DNA of 64,000 nucleotides from Aquibaculum sediminis (GCF_040712085.1 NZ_JBFCVK010000005.1:248001-312000); one strand, 5' to 3'. Positions 24,281 to 33,389 are shown, counted from the first letter of the stretch. A program made the numbers and translations. Notes: generated by a model not told the origin, from the letters alone.

Positions 24281-24805
24281 ATGCTCAAAGCGGTGAGCAA
24301 GAGCCTGGAATGGATACTGATCGTCTTCTGCGTGTTCCTGATTTCGGCCTTGGCCATTCTGATCGTCTGGGGGGTTACCACGAGGAAACTCGGCGCATCG
24401 CTGAGCTGGTATGACGAGGTCGCCTCGATCATGCTGGCCTGGATCACCTACTACGGCGCCGCCCTGGCCGCCCTGAAACGGGCGCATCTCGGCTTCCCCA
24501 ACCTGGTCGCCCTGGCGCCCCCACCCTTGCGCATCGCGCTGGTCATCTTCTCCGAAACCATCGTCATCGGTTTCTTCGGTTTGGTGACTTGGTTCGGTTT
24601 TCAGGTGGTGATGATCCTTTGGGGCGACACGTTGATCTCCCTGCCCTGGGTCACCACCCAGTTCAGCCAGAGCGTCATCCCCATTGCGGGCGCGCTTTTC
24701 ATACTGGCCGAGCTGCTCACCCTCCCCGATCGCCTCAAGGAGGCCGCACGCGGCGCTGGGCCGGTCGACCCTGAGCGGGTCCTCGGGGGGGAGATCAAGA
24801 CATGA
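24281..24805 (+). CDS. dctQ: TRAP transporter small permease (DctQ family), system 1
   Basis: This 174-residue inner-membrane protein has four predicted helices: residues 12-32, 47-65, 85-108 and 128-147. The family core is WYDEVASIMLAWITYYGAA followed by KRAHLGFP. It joins DctM to form the membrane part of a sodium-coupled TRAP importer. Its 3' end overlaps dctM by 4 bases (ATGA). A long GC-rich leader with hairpins separates it from dctP. Confidence 0.9.
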   Translation: MLKAVSKSLEWILIVFCVFLISALAILIVWGVTTRKLGASLSWYDEVASIMLAWITYYGAALAALKRAHLGFPNLVALAPPPLRIALVIFSETIVIGFFGLVTWFGFQVVMILWGDTLISLPWVTTQFSQSVIPIAGALFILAELLTLPDRLKEAARGAGPVDPERVLGGEIKT

Positions 24806-26085
24806 CCCCCATTCTCATGTTCGTGGTGTTGATCGCCCTGGTGATGATCAACGTCCCCATTGCGGTCTCCCTGGGCGTCGTCGCCATGGGGGCGCTCTGG
24901 TACACCTATGGTTTCGACAATCTGGTGATGTCCGCAGTGGTGCTCTTCGAGGGCGCCACCTCCTTCCCGCTGCTCGCCATACCGCTGTTCGTCCTGGCCG
25001 GCGCGATCATGAACACCTCCGGCATCTCGCGCCGGCTGATCGCCTTTGCCTCGGCGCTGGTCGGTTTCGTGCGCGGCGGCCTGTCCATGGTCAACATCGG
25101 CACCTCGCTCTTCTTCGCAGAGATTTCCGGCTCGGCCGTGGCCGACGTGGCGGCCCTGGGCTCGATCCTGATCCCGGCCATGAAGCGCCTTGGCTATTCC
25201 AAGGAGTTCGCCGCCTCGATCACCTCTTCCTCGGCCTCGCTGGCGATCATCATCCCGCCCTCGATCCCGATGATCCTCTATGCGGTGATCGCCGATGCCT
25301 CGGTGGTGCAGCTCTTCGTGGCCGGCATCGTCCCCGGGATCATCGGCGCCGCCATGATGGCCGGGCTCGCCTACTGGTTCGCCGTTCGCTACAATTTCCC
25401 CGTCGAGGAAACCTTCCAGCTCCGGCGCGTCTGGGTGACCTTCAAGGAAGCCGCCTGGGCCTTCCTGCTGCCACTGATCATCCTGGGCGGCATCTTCGGC
25501 GGTTTCGTTACCGCTACCGAAGGCGCCGGGCTCGCGGTCGCGGCCGCACTCTTCGTCGGCGGCGTCGTCTATCGCGAGCTCAGCTTCCGCGAGCTTTTCG
25601 ACAGCCTGCGCAGCGGCGTAATCCAGACGGCCGTGGTCATGCTGCTGGTGGCCACCTCGGCGCTGCTGGGCCAGTATCTCACCCAGGCGCGGGTGCCGCA
25701 GCAGCTCACCCAGGCGATCATCTCGGTCACCGAGAACCCCTACGCGGTTCTCGCCATGCTGAACGTGCTTTTCCTGCTCTTGGGGTGCTTTCTTCATGGG
25801 GCCGCGGCGATCATCCTGGTGGTGCCGATCGTCATGCCGATTGTGCACACCATCGGCATCGATCCCGTGCACTTCGGCCTGATCGTCACCCTCAACCTCG
25901 CCATCGGCCAGCAGACGCCGCCGGTTGCCAGCGTGCTGATGACCGCCTGCTCTATCGCGAAAGCCGATGTCTGGGACGTCAGCAAGGTGAACGTCGCCTT
26001 CATCGGCGTGCTGGTGGCACTTTTGCTGCTGATCACCTACGTGCCGCCGGTGTCGATGACGCTGGTGGAAATGTTCTATCGATAG
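24802..26085 (+). CDS. dctM: TRAP transporter large permease (DctM family), system 1
   Basis: This 427-residue protein has about 12 membrane segments and the DctM signatures PLFVLAGAIMNTSGIS, ITSSSASLAIIIPPSIPMILY, LGCFLHGAAAIILVVPIVMPI and LNLAIGQQTPPVASVL. It is the main ion-coupled transport subunit. Translation is coupled to dctQ by a 4-base overlap, and the crotonase gene follows after 13 bases, so transport and degradation are on one transcript. Confidence 0.92.
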   Translation: MTPILMFVVLIALVMINVPIAVSLGVVAMGALWYTYGFDNLVMSAVVLFEGATSFPLLAIPLFVLAGAIMNTSGISRRLIAFASALVGFVRGGLSMVNIGTSLFFAEISGSAVADVAALGSILIPAMKRLGYSKEFAASITSSSASLAIIIPPSIPMILYAVIADASVVQLFVAGIVPGIIGAAMMAGLAYWFAVRYNFPVEETFQLRRVWVTFKEAAWAFLLPLIILGGIFGGFVTATEGAGLAVAAALFVGGVVYRELSFRELFDSLRSGVIQTAVVMLLVATSALLGQYLTQARVPQQLTQAIISVTENPYAVLAMLNVLFLLLGCFLHGAAAIILVVPIVMPIVHTIGIDPVHFGLIVTLNLAIGQQTPPVASVLMTACSIAKADVWDVSKVNVAFIGVLVALLLLITYVPPVSMTLVEMFYR

Positions 26086-26098
26086 GATGAGAGTCACC

Positions 26099-26881
26099 AT
26101 GTCCGGAACAATCCGACACGAAATCCTCGATGACGGCATCGCGCGCGTCGTGCTCGACCACGAGCCACGCCTCAATGCCATCGACAACGCCATGTGGGAC
26201 GAGCTGCGCAGCCTGTTCGAGCGCTTCGATGCCGACAGCGACCTGCGCTGCATCGTTATCACCGGTGCCGGCGAGAAGGCCTTCAGCACCGGCGCGGACA
26301 TCTCCGAGTTCGAGGAGAACCGCTCGACCGTCGAGAAGGCCCGCGCCTATGCCAAGCGCACTCACGGCGCCTTGCGCACCATTCAGTCCTGCCGCCATCC
26401 GGTGATTGCCGAGATCCGCGGGCTGTGCGTCGGTGGCGGGCTGGAGACGGCGCTCTGTGCAGACCTGCGCATTGCCGGCAAGAGCGCACGCTTCGGCATT
26501 CCGGTGAAGCGCCTGGGACTGGTTGTCGCCTACGACGAGATGCGCGGCCTGATCGAAACGGTGGGGCGCTCGAACAGCCTGCGCATCCTGCTGGAGGGCG
26601 ACATCTTCGGCGCCGAGGAAGCATTGGGCATGGGCCTGATCAACCGCGTGGTCGAGGACGCGCAGGTGGCGGAGGAGAGTCTCGCCACCGCCAAGCGCAT
26701 CGCCGAAGGCGCACCGCTGGTCGCCCGCTGGCACAAGAAGTTCGCGCGACGCCTGCTGGACCCCGCACCCCTAACCGCCGAAGAGAACGACGAGAGCTTT
26801 ACCTGCTTTGGCACCGAGGATTTCCAGATCGGCTACCGCGCGTTCCTGGACAAGCAGAAGCCGGCCTTCACCGGCCGCTGA
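26099..26881 (+). CDS. Enoyl-CoA hydratase/isomerase-family protein in TRAP operon 1
   Basis: This 260-residue crotonase-fold protein has ARVVLDHEPRLNAIDNAM, the oxyanion loop STGADISEFEE and CVGGGLETALCADLRIA. The first catalytic glutamate position is present (GGGLE), but the second is replaced (FGIPVKRLG). That pattern occurs in hydrolase, decarboxylase and isomerase relatives as well as atypical hydratases. The ATG at 26099 was chosen over 26087 because AGGATGAG lies upstream. It is cotranscribed with dctPQM and the CoA-transferase, so it most likely acts on the CoA ester of the imported acid. Confidence 0.8.
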   Translation: MSGTIRHEILDDGIARVVLDHEPRLNAIDNAMWDELRSLFERFDADSDLRCIVITGAGEKAFSTGADISEFEENRSTVEKARAYAKRTHGALRTIQSCRHPVIAEIRGLCVGGGLETALCADLRIAGKSARFGIPVKRLGLVVAYDEMRGLIETVGRSNSLRILLEGDIFGAEEALGMGLINRVVEDAQVAEESLATAKRIAEGAPLVARWHKKFARRLLDPAPLTAEENDESFTCFGTEDFQIGYRAFLDKQKPAFTGR

Positions 26882-26903
26882 ACTCCTAGTCAGAAGAGAA
26901 GAC

Positions 26904-28118
26904 ATGACTGCACTGAAGGGCCTCAAGGTCGTCGACCTGACTCACATCATGGCCGGTCCGGCCTGCACCCTGATGCTGGCCGACATGGGGGCCGACGTCA
27001 TTAAGGTGGAGAAAATCCCCGGTGGCGACGACACCCGCCGTTCCATTCCTCCCAGTGTCGGGGACCAGGCCGCCTCCTTCCTGATGATGAACCGCAACAA
27101 GCGCGGCATTGCCGTGGATCTCCGCAGCGAGGGCGGCAAGGAAGTGCTGCGCCGCCTGCTCAAGGACGCGGATGTGGTGGTCGAGAACTACCGACGCCAG
27201 ACCCTGCCGAAGCTTGGCTTCGACTATGAGGATCTCCGCAAGGAGAACCCCGGCCTGATCTACTGCGCCATCTCCGGCTTCGGCCGGACCGGCCCCTATG
27301 CCGATCGCGGCGGCTTCGATCTCGTGGCGCAGGCCATGAGCGGCATCATGAGCATCACCGGCACCTCACCCAACGAACCGCCGGTAAAGTGCGGCCCGCC
27401 GCTCACCGACATCACGGCCGGCCTGCTGGCGGTGATCGGCATCCTGGCGGCTCTGCGCAACCGCGAGAGCACCGGCCAGGGACAGATGGTGGAGACCTCG
27501 CTGCTGGAGGCCGGCATCATCCACACCTATTGGCAGTCGGCCATGGCCCTGGCCACCGGCGAGGCACCGGGGCCCATGGGCTCCGCCCACCCCCTTTCCG
27601 CGCCCTATCAGGCCTTCGAGGCGCGCGACGGCTGGATTGTCGTGGGTGGGGCCAATCAGGCCAACTGGCTGCGTCTCGTCGATGTGCTGGAAGCCCCGCA
27701 GCTCGCCGAAGACCCGCGCTTCAACACCAACGCGGACCGCATGACCAACCTCCCGGCCCTGGAAGCGGAACTCAACGCCTGCTTCCGGCAGCGTGACAGT
27801 GCCGAGTGGCTGGAACTGCTCGACGCTGCCGGCGTGCCCTCGGGCCCGGTGAACGACGTGGTGCAGATGCACCAGGACCCGCAGGTCCTGGCCCGGGAGA
27901 TGGTGACGGAGATTCCCCACACCACGCTGGGCTCCGTGAAGACCCTGGGGTTGCCCATCAAGTTCTCCGACACGCCCGGCGGGCCGCGTCAGGGGGCACC
28001 GGTGCTGGGCGAGCATACCCGCGAAGTGCTGGCGGAGCAGGGCTTCACGGCCGAGGAGATCGACCGGCTGGTGAGCGAGGGTGCAGTGATCGCTGCCGAC
28101 CTCGCCTCAGGCGCCTGA
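26904..28118 (+). CDS. Family III CoA-transferase (CaiB/Frc type)
   Basis: This 404-residue enzyme has the CaiB/BaiF/Frc start (LKGLKVVDLTHIMAGPACTLMLADMGADVIKVEK). GDDTR follows, and then LDLRSEGG-like and FGRTGPYADRGGFDLVAQAMSG blocks. The active-site carboxylate expected near residue 165-170 falls in the GGFDLVAQ stretch. It moves CoA from a donor such as succinyl-CoA or acetyl-CoA to a carboxylate. The ATG at 26904 follows AGAAGAGAAG. Its place at the end of TRAP operon 1 suggests it activates the imported acid for the crotonase. Confidence 0.85.
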   Translation: MTALKGLKVVDLTHIMAGPACTLMLADMGADVIKVEKIPGGDDTRRSIPPSVGDQAASFLMMNRNKRGIAVDLRSEGGKEVLRRLLKDADVVVENYRRQTLPKLGFDYEDLRKENPGLIYCAISGFGRTGPYADRGGFDLVAQAMSGIMSITGTSPNEPPVKCGPPLTDITAGLLAVIGILAALRNRESTGQGQMVETSLLEAGIIHTYWQSAMALATGEAPGPMGSAHPLSAPYQAFEARDGWIVVGGANQANWLRLVDVLEAPQLAEDPRFNTNADRMTNLPALEAELNACFRQRDSAEWLELLDAAGVPSGPVNDVVQMHQDPQVLAREMVTEIPHTTLGSVKTLGLPIKFSDTPGGPRQGAPVLGEHTREVLAEQGFTAEEIDRLVSEGAVIAADLASGA

Positions 28119-28153
28119 GGCGCGGGAGGTCGAGCGTGGCGCGGTCGAGCAGC

Positions 28154-28876
28154 TCAGGAGGCGTTGCGCTTCGGTTCGGCCGCCGCCTCTTCGAGCATCA
28201 CGACCATCTTGTCCCAGGCCTGCAGCACATGGTTGCGCAGAATGCTGGTGATCCGCGCCTCGTCCCGGGCCTCCAGGGCTTCCAGGATTTCCTCGTGCTC
28301 CTGCAGGGCCGAGGTCCAGCGCCGGGTGCGCAGGTTGCAGATATAGCGCGCCCGGTAGAGGCGCGCGTTGGCGACCTCGTGATGTTGGATCAGGGAACGG
28401 TTGCGCGATGCCCTGACGATCTTCACATGAATCGCCTGGTTGCAGCGGAAATACCCCAAGCGGTCGTCGCGAGCAAAGGCTTGCTCCATCTCATTCTGCA
28501 GCAAACGAAGTTCCTGCAAGTCCGCTTCGGTGCGGTGCCGGCAGGCCAGCTCACCGGCATAGGCCTCGAGCACGCCCAGCAGTTCGACCAGACCGCGCAG
28601 TTCCTCATTGCTCGGATTGGCCACCACCGCGCCCCGGTGCGGCTGCACCTCCACAAGGCCCTCGGCCGAAAGAATCTTGATCGCCTCGCGCAGGGGCGTG
28701 CGCGACACCTGCAGACGCTCCGACAGCGCGCGCTCACGCACCGGAGCGCCCGGCGGCAGCTCGTCCTGAATGATCATTTCCCGGATGCGCGCCGCCACGC
28801 GGGAGCCTTTTCGCCCCCCATCGCTCGGAGCGCTCAGCGCCGCAGGATCGGCAATCTGTGTGATCTTGTTGGTCAT
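28154..28876 (-). CDS. GntR-family regulator (FCD/FadR subfamily)
   Basis: This 240-residue protein has a winged helix at residues 30-95 (RVAARIREMIIQDELPPGAP, SERLQVSRTPLREAIKILSAEGLVEV). A helical FCD effector domain follows, with HVKIVRASRNRSLIQHHEV and a C-terminal His in RNHVLQAWDKM that may bind metal and ligand. The ATG at 28876 follows AAGGA. TTGCATACCA lies just upstream, and identical motifs precede both TRAP operons, so it most likely represses its own gene and the surrounding catabolic genes until an acid metabolite binds. Confidence 0.88.
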   Translation of the reverse strand: MTNKITQIADPAALSAPSDGGRKGSRVAARIREMIIQDELPPGAPVRERALSERLQVSRTPLREAIKILSAEGLVEVQPHRGAVVANPSNEELRGLVELLGVLEAYAGELACRHRTEADLQELRLLQNEMEQAFARDDRLGYFRCNQAIHVKIVRASRNRSLIQHHEVANARLYRARYICNLRTRRWTSALQEHEEILEALEARDEARITSILRNHVLQAWDKMVVMLEEAAAEPKRNAS

Positions 28877-28892
28877 TCCTTGCCTCCGCATA

Positions 28893-28902
28893 TTGCATAC
28901 CA
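28893..28902. promoter_or_regulatory. Candidate GntR operator between gntR and pdxA-like gene
   Basis: TTGCATACCA lies 17 bases before the GntR start and 61 bases before the divergent PdxA-like gene. The position fits autoregulation and shared control. It matches the sites at 23068-23077 (reverse orientation) and 34466-34475 exactly. Confidence 0.65.
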
Positions 28903-28962
28903 CGGCAAGCGACCTGCGCGGAAGTCCAACCCCGCCACCCTTACCACTGGAGGAACAGAAGC

Positions 28963-29973
28963 GTGACACCAAGAATCGCACTGGTCATGGGCGACCCGGC
29001 AGGCATCGGCCCGGAACTGATGGCGGGTGTGCTCAACTTGCCGGAATCCTGCGCGGACGCCGGCGTGCTCGCCATCGGTGACCGGCGTGTGCTGGCCAAG
29101 GGTGAGGCGGCACTGGGCATCAGCCTGGATATCGAAACCCGCCCTCGCGACGCCGCTCCGCCCCAGCCGGAGCCCGGCCGGCCGATCTTCTACGACATGG
29201 GCAATCTCGACCCGGCCGAACTGCCCGCCGCCACGGCGTCTGCCATCGGCGGCCGCTCGGCCTTGGAGAACTTCGGCCTTGCCCTCGACCTCGCCCGCGA
29301 GGGGCAGATGGATGCCATCACCTTCGTGCCCTTTAACAAGGAAGCGCTGCGTCTCGGTGGCAATCCCTTCGATGACGAGATGAGCTTTGCCGCCGACCGC
29401 CTGGGTCACAGCGGCACGGTCGCGGAGTTCAATGTCGTCGACAATCTCTGGAACGCCCGAGTGACTTCGCATGTGCCGCTGCGCGATGTGGCCGATCTGA
29501 TCACCGAGGAGCGGCTGCTGGAGCACCTGGACCTGGCGGTTCGTGCCCTGAAGGAAGCGGGTTTCGAGCGGCCGCGGATTGCCGTGGCCGCGCTCAATCC
29601 ACACGCGGGTGACGGCGGCTCCTTCGGGCGGGAAGAGATCGACGTGATCGAGCCCACCGTGCGCAAGGCGCAGGCGCTGGCCCAGACGCAGGGCTTCGTG
29701 GTCGAGGGTCCCTACCCTTCCGACACGGTCTTCGTGCGTGCGCGCGACGGGCACTTCGATGCGGTGCTGACCATGTTCCACGACCAGGGGCAGATCGCCA
29801 TCAAGCTGTTGGGCTTCGACCGCGGCATCACCGTGCTCTCCGGCTTCGCCGTGCCGATCACCACCCCGGCCCATGGCACCGCCTACGACATCGCCGGCAA
29901 GGGCATCGCCCGCCTGGAGCCAACGCGTCTCGCCTTCAACATGGCGAAGCAGATGGCCGCAAGCCGCAAGTGA
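28963..29973 (+). CDS. PdxA-family 4-phospho-hydroxyacid dehydrogenase (catabolic paralogue)
   Basis: This 336-residue NAD-dependent, metal-using dehydrogenase of the PdxA family begins RIALVMGDPAGIGPELMAGV. Metal/substrate blocks are VTSHVPLRDV, ALNPHAGDGGSFGREE and MFHDQGQIAIKLLGFDRG with PAHGTAYDIAGKG. True PdxA makes vitamin B6, while PdxA2-type paralogues in catabolic loci oxidise and decarboxylate 4-phosphorylated acids such as D-threonate 4-phosphate. The position beside a GntR regulator and TRAP genes favours the catabolic role, although no DUF1537 kinase is in the window. The GTG start at 28963 follows GGAGGAAC. Confidence 0.8.
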   Translation: MTPRIALVMGDPAGIGPELMAGVLNLPESCADAGVLAIGDRRVLAKGEAALGISLDIETRPRDAAPPQPEPGRPIFYDMGNLDPAELPAATASAIGGRSALENFGLALDLAREGQMDAITFVPFNKEALRLGGNPFDDEMSFAADRLGHSGTVAEFNVVDNLWNARVTSHVPLRDVADLITEERLLEHLDLAVRALKEAGFERPRIAVAALNPHAGDGGSFGREEIDVIEPTVRKAQALAQTQGFVVEGPYPSDTVFVRARDGHFDAVLTMFHDQGQIAIKLLGFDRGITVLSGFAVPITTPAHGTAYDIAGKGIARLEPTRLAFNMAKQMAASRK

Positions 29974-29996
29974 TGTGAGCGCTCGAGCGGGTCGCG

Positions 29997-31385
29997 TTAC
30001 TGTGTGAAGACCCGGTCCTGCTCAGCGCGCAGCCGCCAGAGGACCGAGTCTTCGGGCGGCGCCACCATAGCGCGGGTGACCGGGGCGCCGGCAGGTATAT
30101 CCATCCGCGCCCGCGCGCCCGGCAGCAGGTAATAGGGCAAGGGGCTTTCGGCCCCGCCCATCTCTCCGGTCAGCAGCATTTCCGGCGCCAAGCCAGCGAT
30201 GCTGTGCCGCCAGCCAAGTTCAAAAACCGTCCCGGCCGGAATGTCCTGCTCTGCACGGGCCACCAGGTCGACAAGCGGCTGTGGCGCCGCACCGCCGGTG
30301 GATTTCCGCGCCAGGCAGGCTGACAGCACCGACATCGGCGCCTCCGCCCCCAAGAGGTGAACCGGGTTATGCACCAGGACACGCTTGCGGTCGGCGCTCA
30401 CCGGGATGCCCTTTTCGGCGAAGAGGCCCGCCGTCTCCGGGTCCGGAGCGGCGGCGATGACGTAGACGCCGCCGGCGAAGCTCAGCTCGTCGGGGCGGCG
30501 CAGGCAGTTGAAGATGTCGACGCTGCCGCGCCGTGCAGTCAGTCCACCCTCCGACTGAAGGCCGAAGAGATCCGGCAGTTCCACGGTCCGGGCGATCGGC
30601 GCATGCAATGCCGGTGCATCCGGCAGCAGACCCGTGGCGTTTGCCACGATGGTCATCTCGCAGAGGTCAGGCACGGTGCGGTGCCAGAAGTCGGCGAGCA
30701 ACGCTGCCCTCTGCCGGGCGCTGTCCGCGAGCCGGTCGGCCGGCACATCCCAAAGCGCTCGCATCTCGGGCAGCGAGACGCTGCGTCCCTGGGCGCTGAC
30801 CTCATCGCTGGCGGAATCGTAGACGAAATCGTACTCGCTGGCCTTCCCGGCGGAGAGGACATCCAGGCCGAGCAGTTGGCACCAGCCCACCAGCCCGATG
30901 AGCAGGCTGGGCTGATCGCCGTCGACTGGCGTGTAGACCAGTCCCGCGTCGTGCGCCCGCCGACCCAGAATCGGACCCACGACACTTTCCGCCTCCTTGG
31001 TCACCATGGCGACGTGCATGCCGCTGGACAGGGCCCGCTCGGCAATGGCGGCGGCGGCTTCGGGAATGCCGGTTGCCTCCACGACCATGTCGAGCGGCAG
31101 ATCGAGCAGCAGCGTCGAATCCTCGACCACCACATGCCGGCCCGCCTCGAAGGCCTCGCTGGCCGCCTTCGCGCTCTCGCAGCGCCGGATGTCCTCCGCC
31201 GCGATACCGATGGCGCGCAGCGTCTCCACGGCTCGTGCACCGTCGCGATCGCAGACCACCCGCCCGCGCATGCCCGCAACGCGTCGGACCTGGGACAGGA
31301 AGGTCCGACCGAACTCACCCGCTCCGACCAGAGCGACTTCGACGGGGCGCGCGCCGGGCGCCGGGAGCAGGGCTTGCAGGTTCAT
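29997..31385 (-). CDS. Homoserine-dehydrogenase-like oxidoreductase with C-terminal SAF domain
   Basis: This 462-residue protein has an N-terminal NAD-binding fold (VEVALVGAGEFGRTFLSQVRRV), then VVEATGIPEAAAAIAERAL and MVTKEAESVVGP blocks similar to homoserine dehydrogenase. A C-terminal SAF-type segment (VARAEQDIPAGTVFELGWRH ... GARARMDIPAGAPVTRAMV) follows. This matches the predicted homoserine dehydrogenase/SAF group whose substrates are mostly undetermined. It is the last gene of TRAP operon 2, 22 bases after dctM, with AGGAG before its ATG. It probably oxidises or reduces an intermediate of the imported acid. Confidence 0.75.
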   Translation of the reverse strand: MNLQALLPAPGARPVEVALVGAGEFGRTFLSQVRRVAGMRGRVVCDRDGARAVETLRAIGIAAEDIRRCESAKAASEAFEAGRHVVVEDSTLLLDLPLDMVVEATGIPEAAAAIAERALSSGMHVAMVTKEAESVVGPILGRRAHDAGLVYTPVDGDQPSLLIGLVGWCQLLGLDVLSAGKASEYDFVYDSASDEVSAQGRSVSLPEMRALWDVPADRLADSARQRAALLADFWHRTVPDLCEMTIVANATGLLPDAPALHAPIARTVELPDLFGLQSEGGLTARRGSVDIFNCLRRPDELSFAGGVYVIAAAPDPETAGLFAEKGIPVSADRKRVLVHNPVHLLGAEAPMSVLSACLARKSTGGAAPQPLVDLVARAEQDIPAGTVFELGWRHSIAGLAPEMLLTGEMGGAESPLPYYLLPGARARMDIPAGAPVTRAMVAPPEDSVLWRLRAEQDRVFTQ

Positions 31386-31407
31386 GGGGACTCCTGTCTG
31401 CCCGGGC

Positions 31408-32682
31408 TTACCGAAGCATTTTCGGCAGCCAGAGCGAAATTTCCGGGAAGAAGGTGATCAACATCAAGGTCCCAAACAGCGGGATATAGAAGGGAACAAG
31501 TTCCCTCAGGATGGCGCGCATGGAGACCCTGGCGATATCGGTCATCAGGAAGAGCGCCAGTCCCATGGGCGGCGTCAGCAGCCCCAGCATGAGGTTAAGG
31601 ATCGCCACGACACCAAGGTGCACCGGATCGACGCCGGCCATGTGCAACGGGCCGGCTATGATGGGAATGACCAGCAGCGTGGCCGTGGTGCTGTCCAGGA
31701 TCATGCCGACCAGCAGCAAGATGACATTGACGATCAGCAGCAGGACCAACGGATCGGTGCTGAGCGAGAGGAGCTGCTGAGCGAAGACCTGCGGCACCTG
31801 TTCGATGGCCATAATCCAGCCGAAGATTGCCGCCGCGGAGACAATGATCAGGATGGCCGAGGTGCTCTTCAGCGTCTCGTAAGCCGCGTAGCGGATGTGG
31901 GCCCAGGAAAGGCTGCGATAGACGAAGGCACTGATCAGCAGCACATAGACCACGGTGACTGCGGCGGCTTCCGTCGGTGTAAAGTATCCCAGCAGCATGC
32001 CCAGCACGAGCAGCACCGGCGTCAGCAACGCCGGGGCTGCTGGCTTCAGGTCGCGCCAAATTTCGCTCGGCCGAGACCAGCGCTCTGAGCGGGGAAACTT
32101 GCGCCAGCGCGACATGATCGCGACCGTCAGCATCAGCAGCATCACACAGATCAGCGCCGGAATGATGCCGGCCAGCAGGAGCTGCACGATGGAGACACTG
32201 GTGACCGAGCCGTAGATGATCAGGGGAATGGAAGGCGGAAAGATCGGTCCCACGACCGCCGAGGCACAGGTCAAGGCGCCGGAAAACTGCGGGGTGAAGC
32301 CGCGCTTCGTCATCGCCTTGACCTCGATGCGGCCGAGCCCGCCCACATCCGCCAGCGCAGCCCCGCTCATGCCGGAAAAGATCAGGCTGGAGAAGATGTT
32401 GACCTGCCCCAATCCGCCCGGAACGCGCCCGACCAGCGTGTCGGCGAAGCGGAAGATGCGCTCGGTGATTCCGGCCTGGTTCATCAGGTTGCCGACCAGG
32501 ATGAAGAGCGGCACAGCGACCAGAGGAAAGGAATCCAGCGCATATGTCATGCGCTGCCCGACGAGCTGGAACGGAAGGTCGTTCAACAGAATGTAGACAA
32601 TGGCCGGCAGCATGATGGCCAGCACCACCGGCCAGCCGAGCATGAAGAAGACGCAGAAGGCGCCGATGATCAGCAGGGTCAT
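31408..32682 (-). CDS. dctM: TRAP transporter large permease (DctM family), system 2
   Basis: This 424-residue membrane protein has about 12 helices and the DctM motifs PLFILVGNLMNQAGITERIF, SGMSGAALADVGGLGRIEVK, VVGPIFPPSIPLIIYG and LILDSTTATLLVIP-like segments. It ends in NLMLGLLTPPMGLALFL. It pairs with the DctQ encoded 66 bases upstream. The sequence differs clearly from the first DctM, so the two systems are not a recent duplication. Confidence 0.92.
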   Translation of the reverse strand: MTLLIIGAFCVFFMLGWPVVLAIMLPAIVYILLNDLPFQLVGQRMTYALDSFPLVAVPLFILVGNLMNQAGITERIFRFADTLVGRVPGGLGQVNIFSSLIFSGMSGAALADVGGLGRIEVKAMTKRGFTPQFSGALTCASAVVGPIFPPSIPLIIYGSVTSVSIVQLLLAGIIPALICVMLLMLTVAIMSRWRKFPRSERWSRPSEIWRDLKPAAPALLTPVLLVLGMLLGYFTPTEAAAVTVVYVLLISAFVYRSLSWAHIRYAAYETLKSTSAILIIVSAAAIFGWIMAIEQVPQVFAQQLLSLSTDPLVLLLIVNVILLLVGMILDSTTATLLVIPIIAGPLHMAGVDPVHLGVVAILNLMLGLLTPPMGLALFLMTDIARVSMRAILRELVPFYIPLFGTLMLITFFPEISLWLPKMLR

Positions 32683-32748
32683 GGCCGCGCGCTCAGTCGG
32701 CTGCCGGAGACTGCCACTGAGGGCTGCCCGTTCAGGTTACTCATCACA

Positions 32749-33321
32749 TCAGATCTCCGGCAGGTCTTCCGGCGGCAATTCTTCTTCGAAGCTCACGTAG
32801 AGTGGCGTGCCGCGCCAAGCCTTGACCATCTGAATGGCACATTCCAAGGCGGCGAACAGCAGGCCCACGAAGGCAGCGGAAAAGAAGACCCAGTAGGGGA
32901 TGCCAAGCGTTGGCGTGGCGTTGTTGAGGTTGTTCACGGTGGCCAGCCCCACCGACCAGGCGGCCACGCCGAAACCGATCATGCCGCTGGCCGCAATGAG
33001 CATGCGCAGGGCCTTGCCCCAATGCGCACGCAGATTGGCCGTCAGCTCCTCCATTCGGATCGAAACGCCGGAAGCCGCGACATAGGGCAGCGTAATAAAG
33101 ACGATGCAGATCAGCATGAAACGCGTCAGTTCGCCCGCACCGACGAAGGTGAAAGGCGTGAACTCGCGCAGCGCCACCTGCAGCACCGGCAGGCCGACCA
33201 TGACGGCCAGAAGCACCAGACCCAGTTTGCGCAGGGTCACGCGCGCCGGCCGCATCAGGCGGTCAACGAGGGTGTGATCCTCGGGCGGCGGCAGGGGAGC
33301 ATCGATCGTCGGAGGCGACAT
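32749..33321 (-). CDS. dctQ: TRAP transporter small permease (DctQ family), system 2
   Basis: This 190-residue protein has four predicted helices: KLGLVLLAVMVGLPVLQVAL, ELTRFMLICIVFITLPYVAA, MLIAASGMIGFGVAAWSVGL and YWVFFSAAFVGLLFAALECA. The cytoplasmic start is rich in Pro and Asp, and the C-terminus is acidic. It lies between dctP and dctM of the second system. The charged loop after helix 2 (VSIRMEELTANLRAHWGKA) matches the DctQ pattern. Confidence 0.88.
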   Translation of the reverse strand: MSPPTIDAPLPPPEDHTLVDRLMRPARVTLRKLGLVLLAVMVGLPVLQVALREFTPFTFVGAGELTRFMLICIVFITLPYVAASGVSIRMEELTANLRAHWGKALRMLIAASGMIGFGVAAWSVGLATVNNLNNATPTLGIPYWVFFSAAFVGLLFAALECAIQMVKAWRGTPLYVSFEEELPPEDLPEI

Positions 33322-33343
33322 ACAGCGGGCACTCTACACGGGC

Positions 33344-33377
33344 GCCGGGGCCGGAGGCAGCAACCTCCGGCCCCGGC
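33344..33377 (-). other. Intercistronic 14-bp hairpin after dctP 2
   Basis: GCCGGGGCCGGAGG (33344-33357) and CCTCCGGCCCCGGC (33364-33377) form a perfect 14-bp stem with a 6-base loop, between dctP and dctQ of TRAP system 2. The sequence differs from the hairpin in system 1, but the position is the same. That suggests selected control of binding-protein versus permease levels. Confidence 0.6.
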
Positions 33378-33389
33378 AAGCACCGAGAC

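Noticed and set aside
28963..29973. PdxA-like gene as the vitamin B6 biosynthesis gene
   Set aside because: The catabolic context with GntR and TRAP genes favours a PdxA2-type role, though the sequence alone does not exclude true PdxA.
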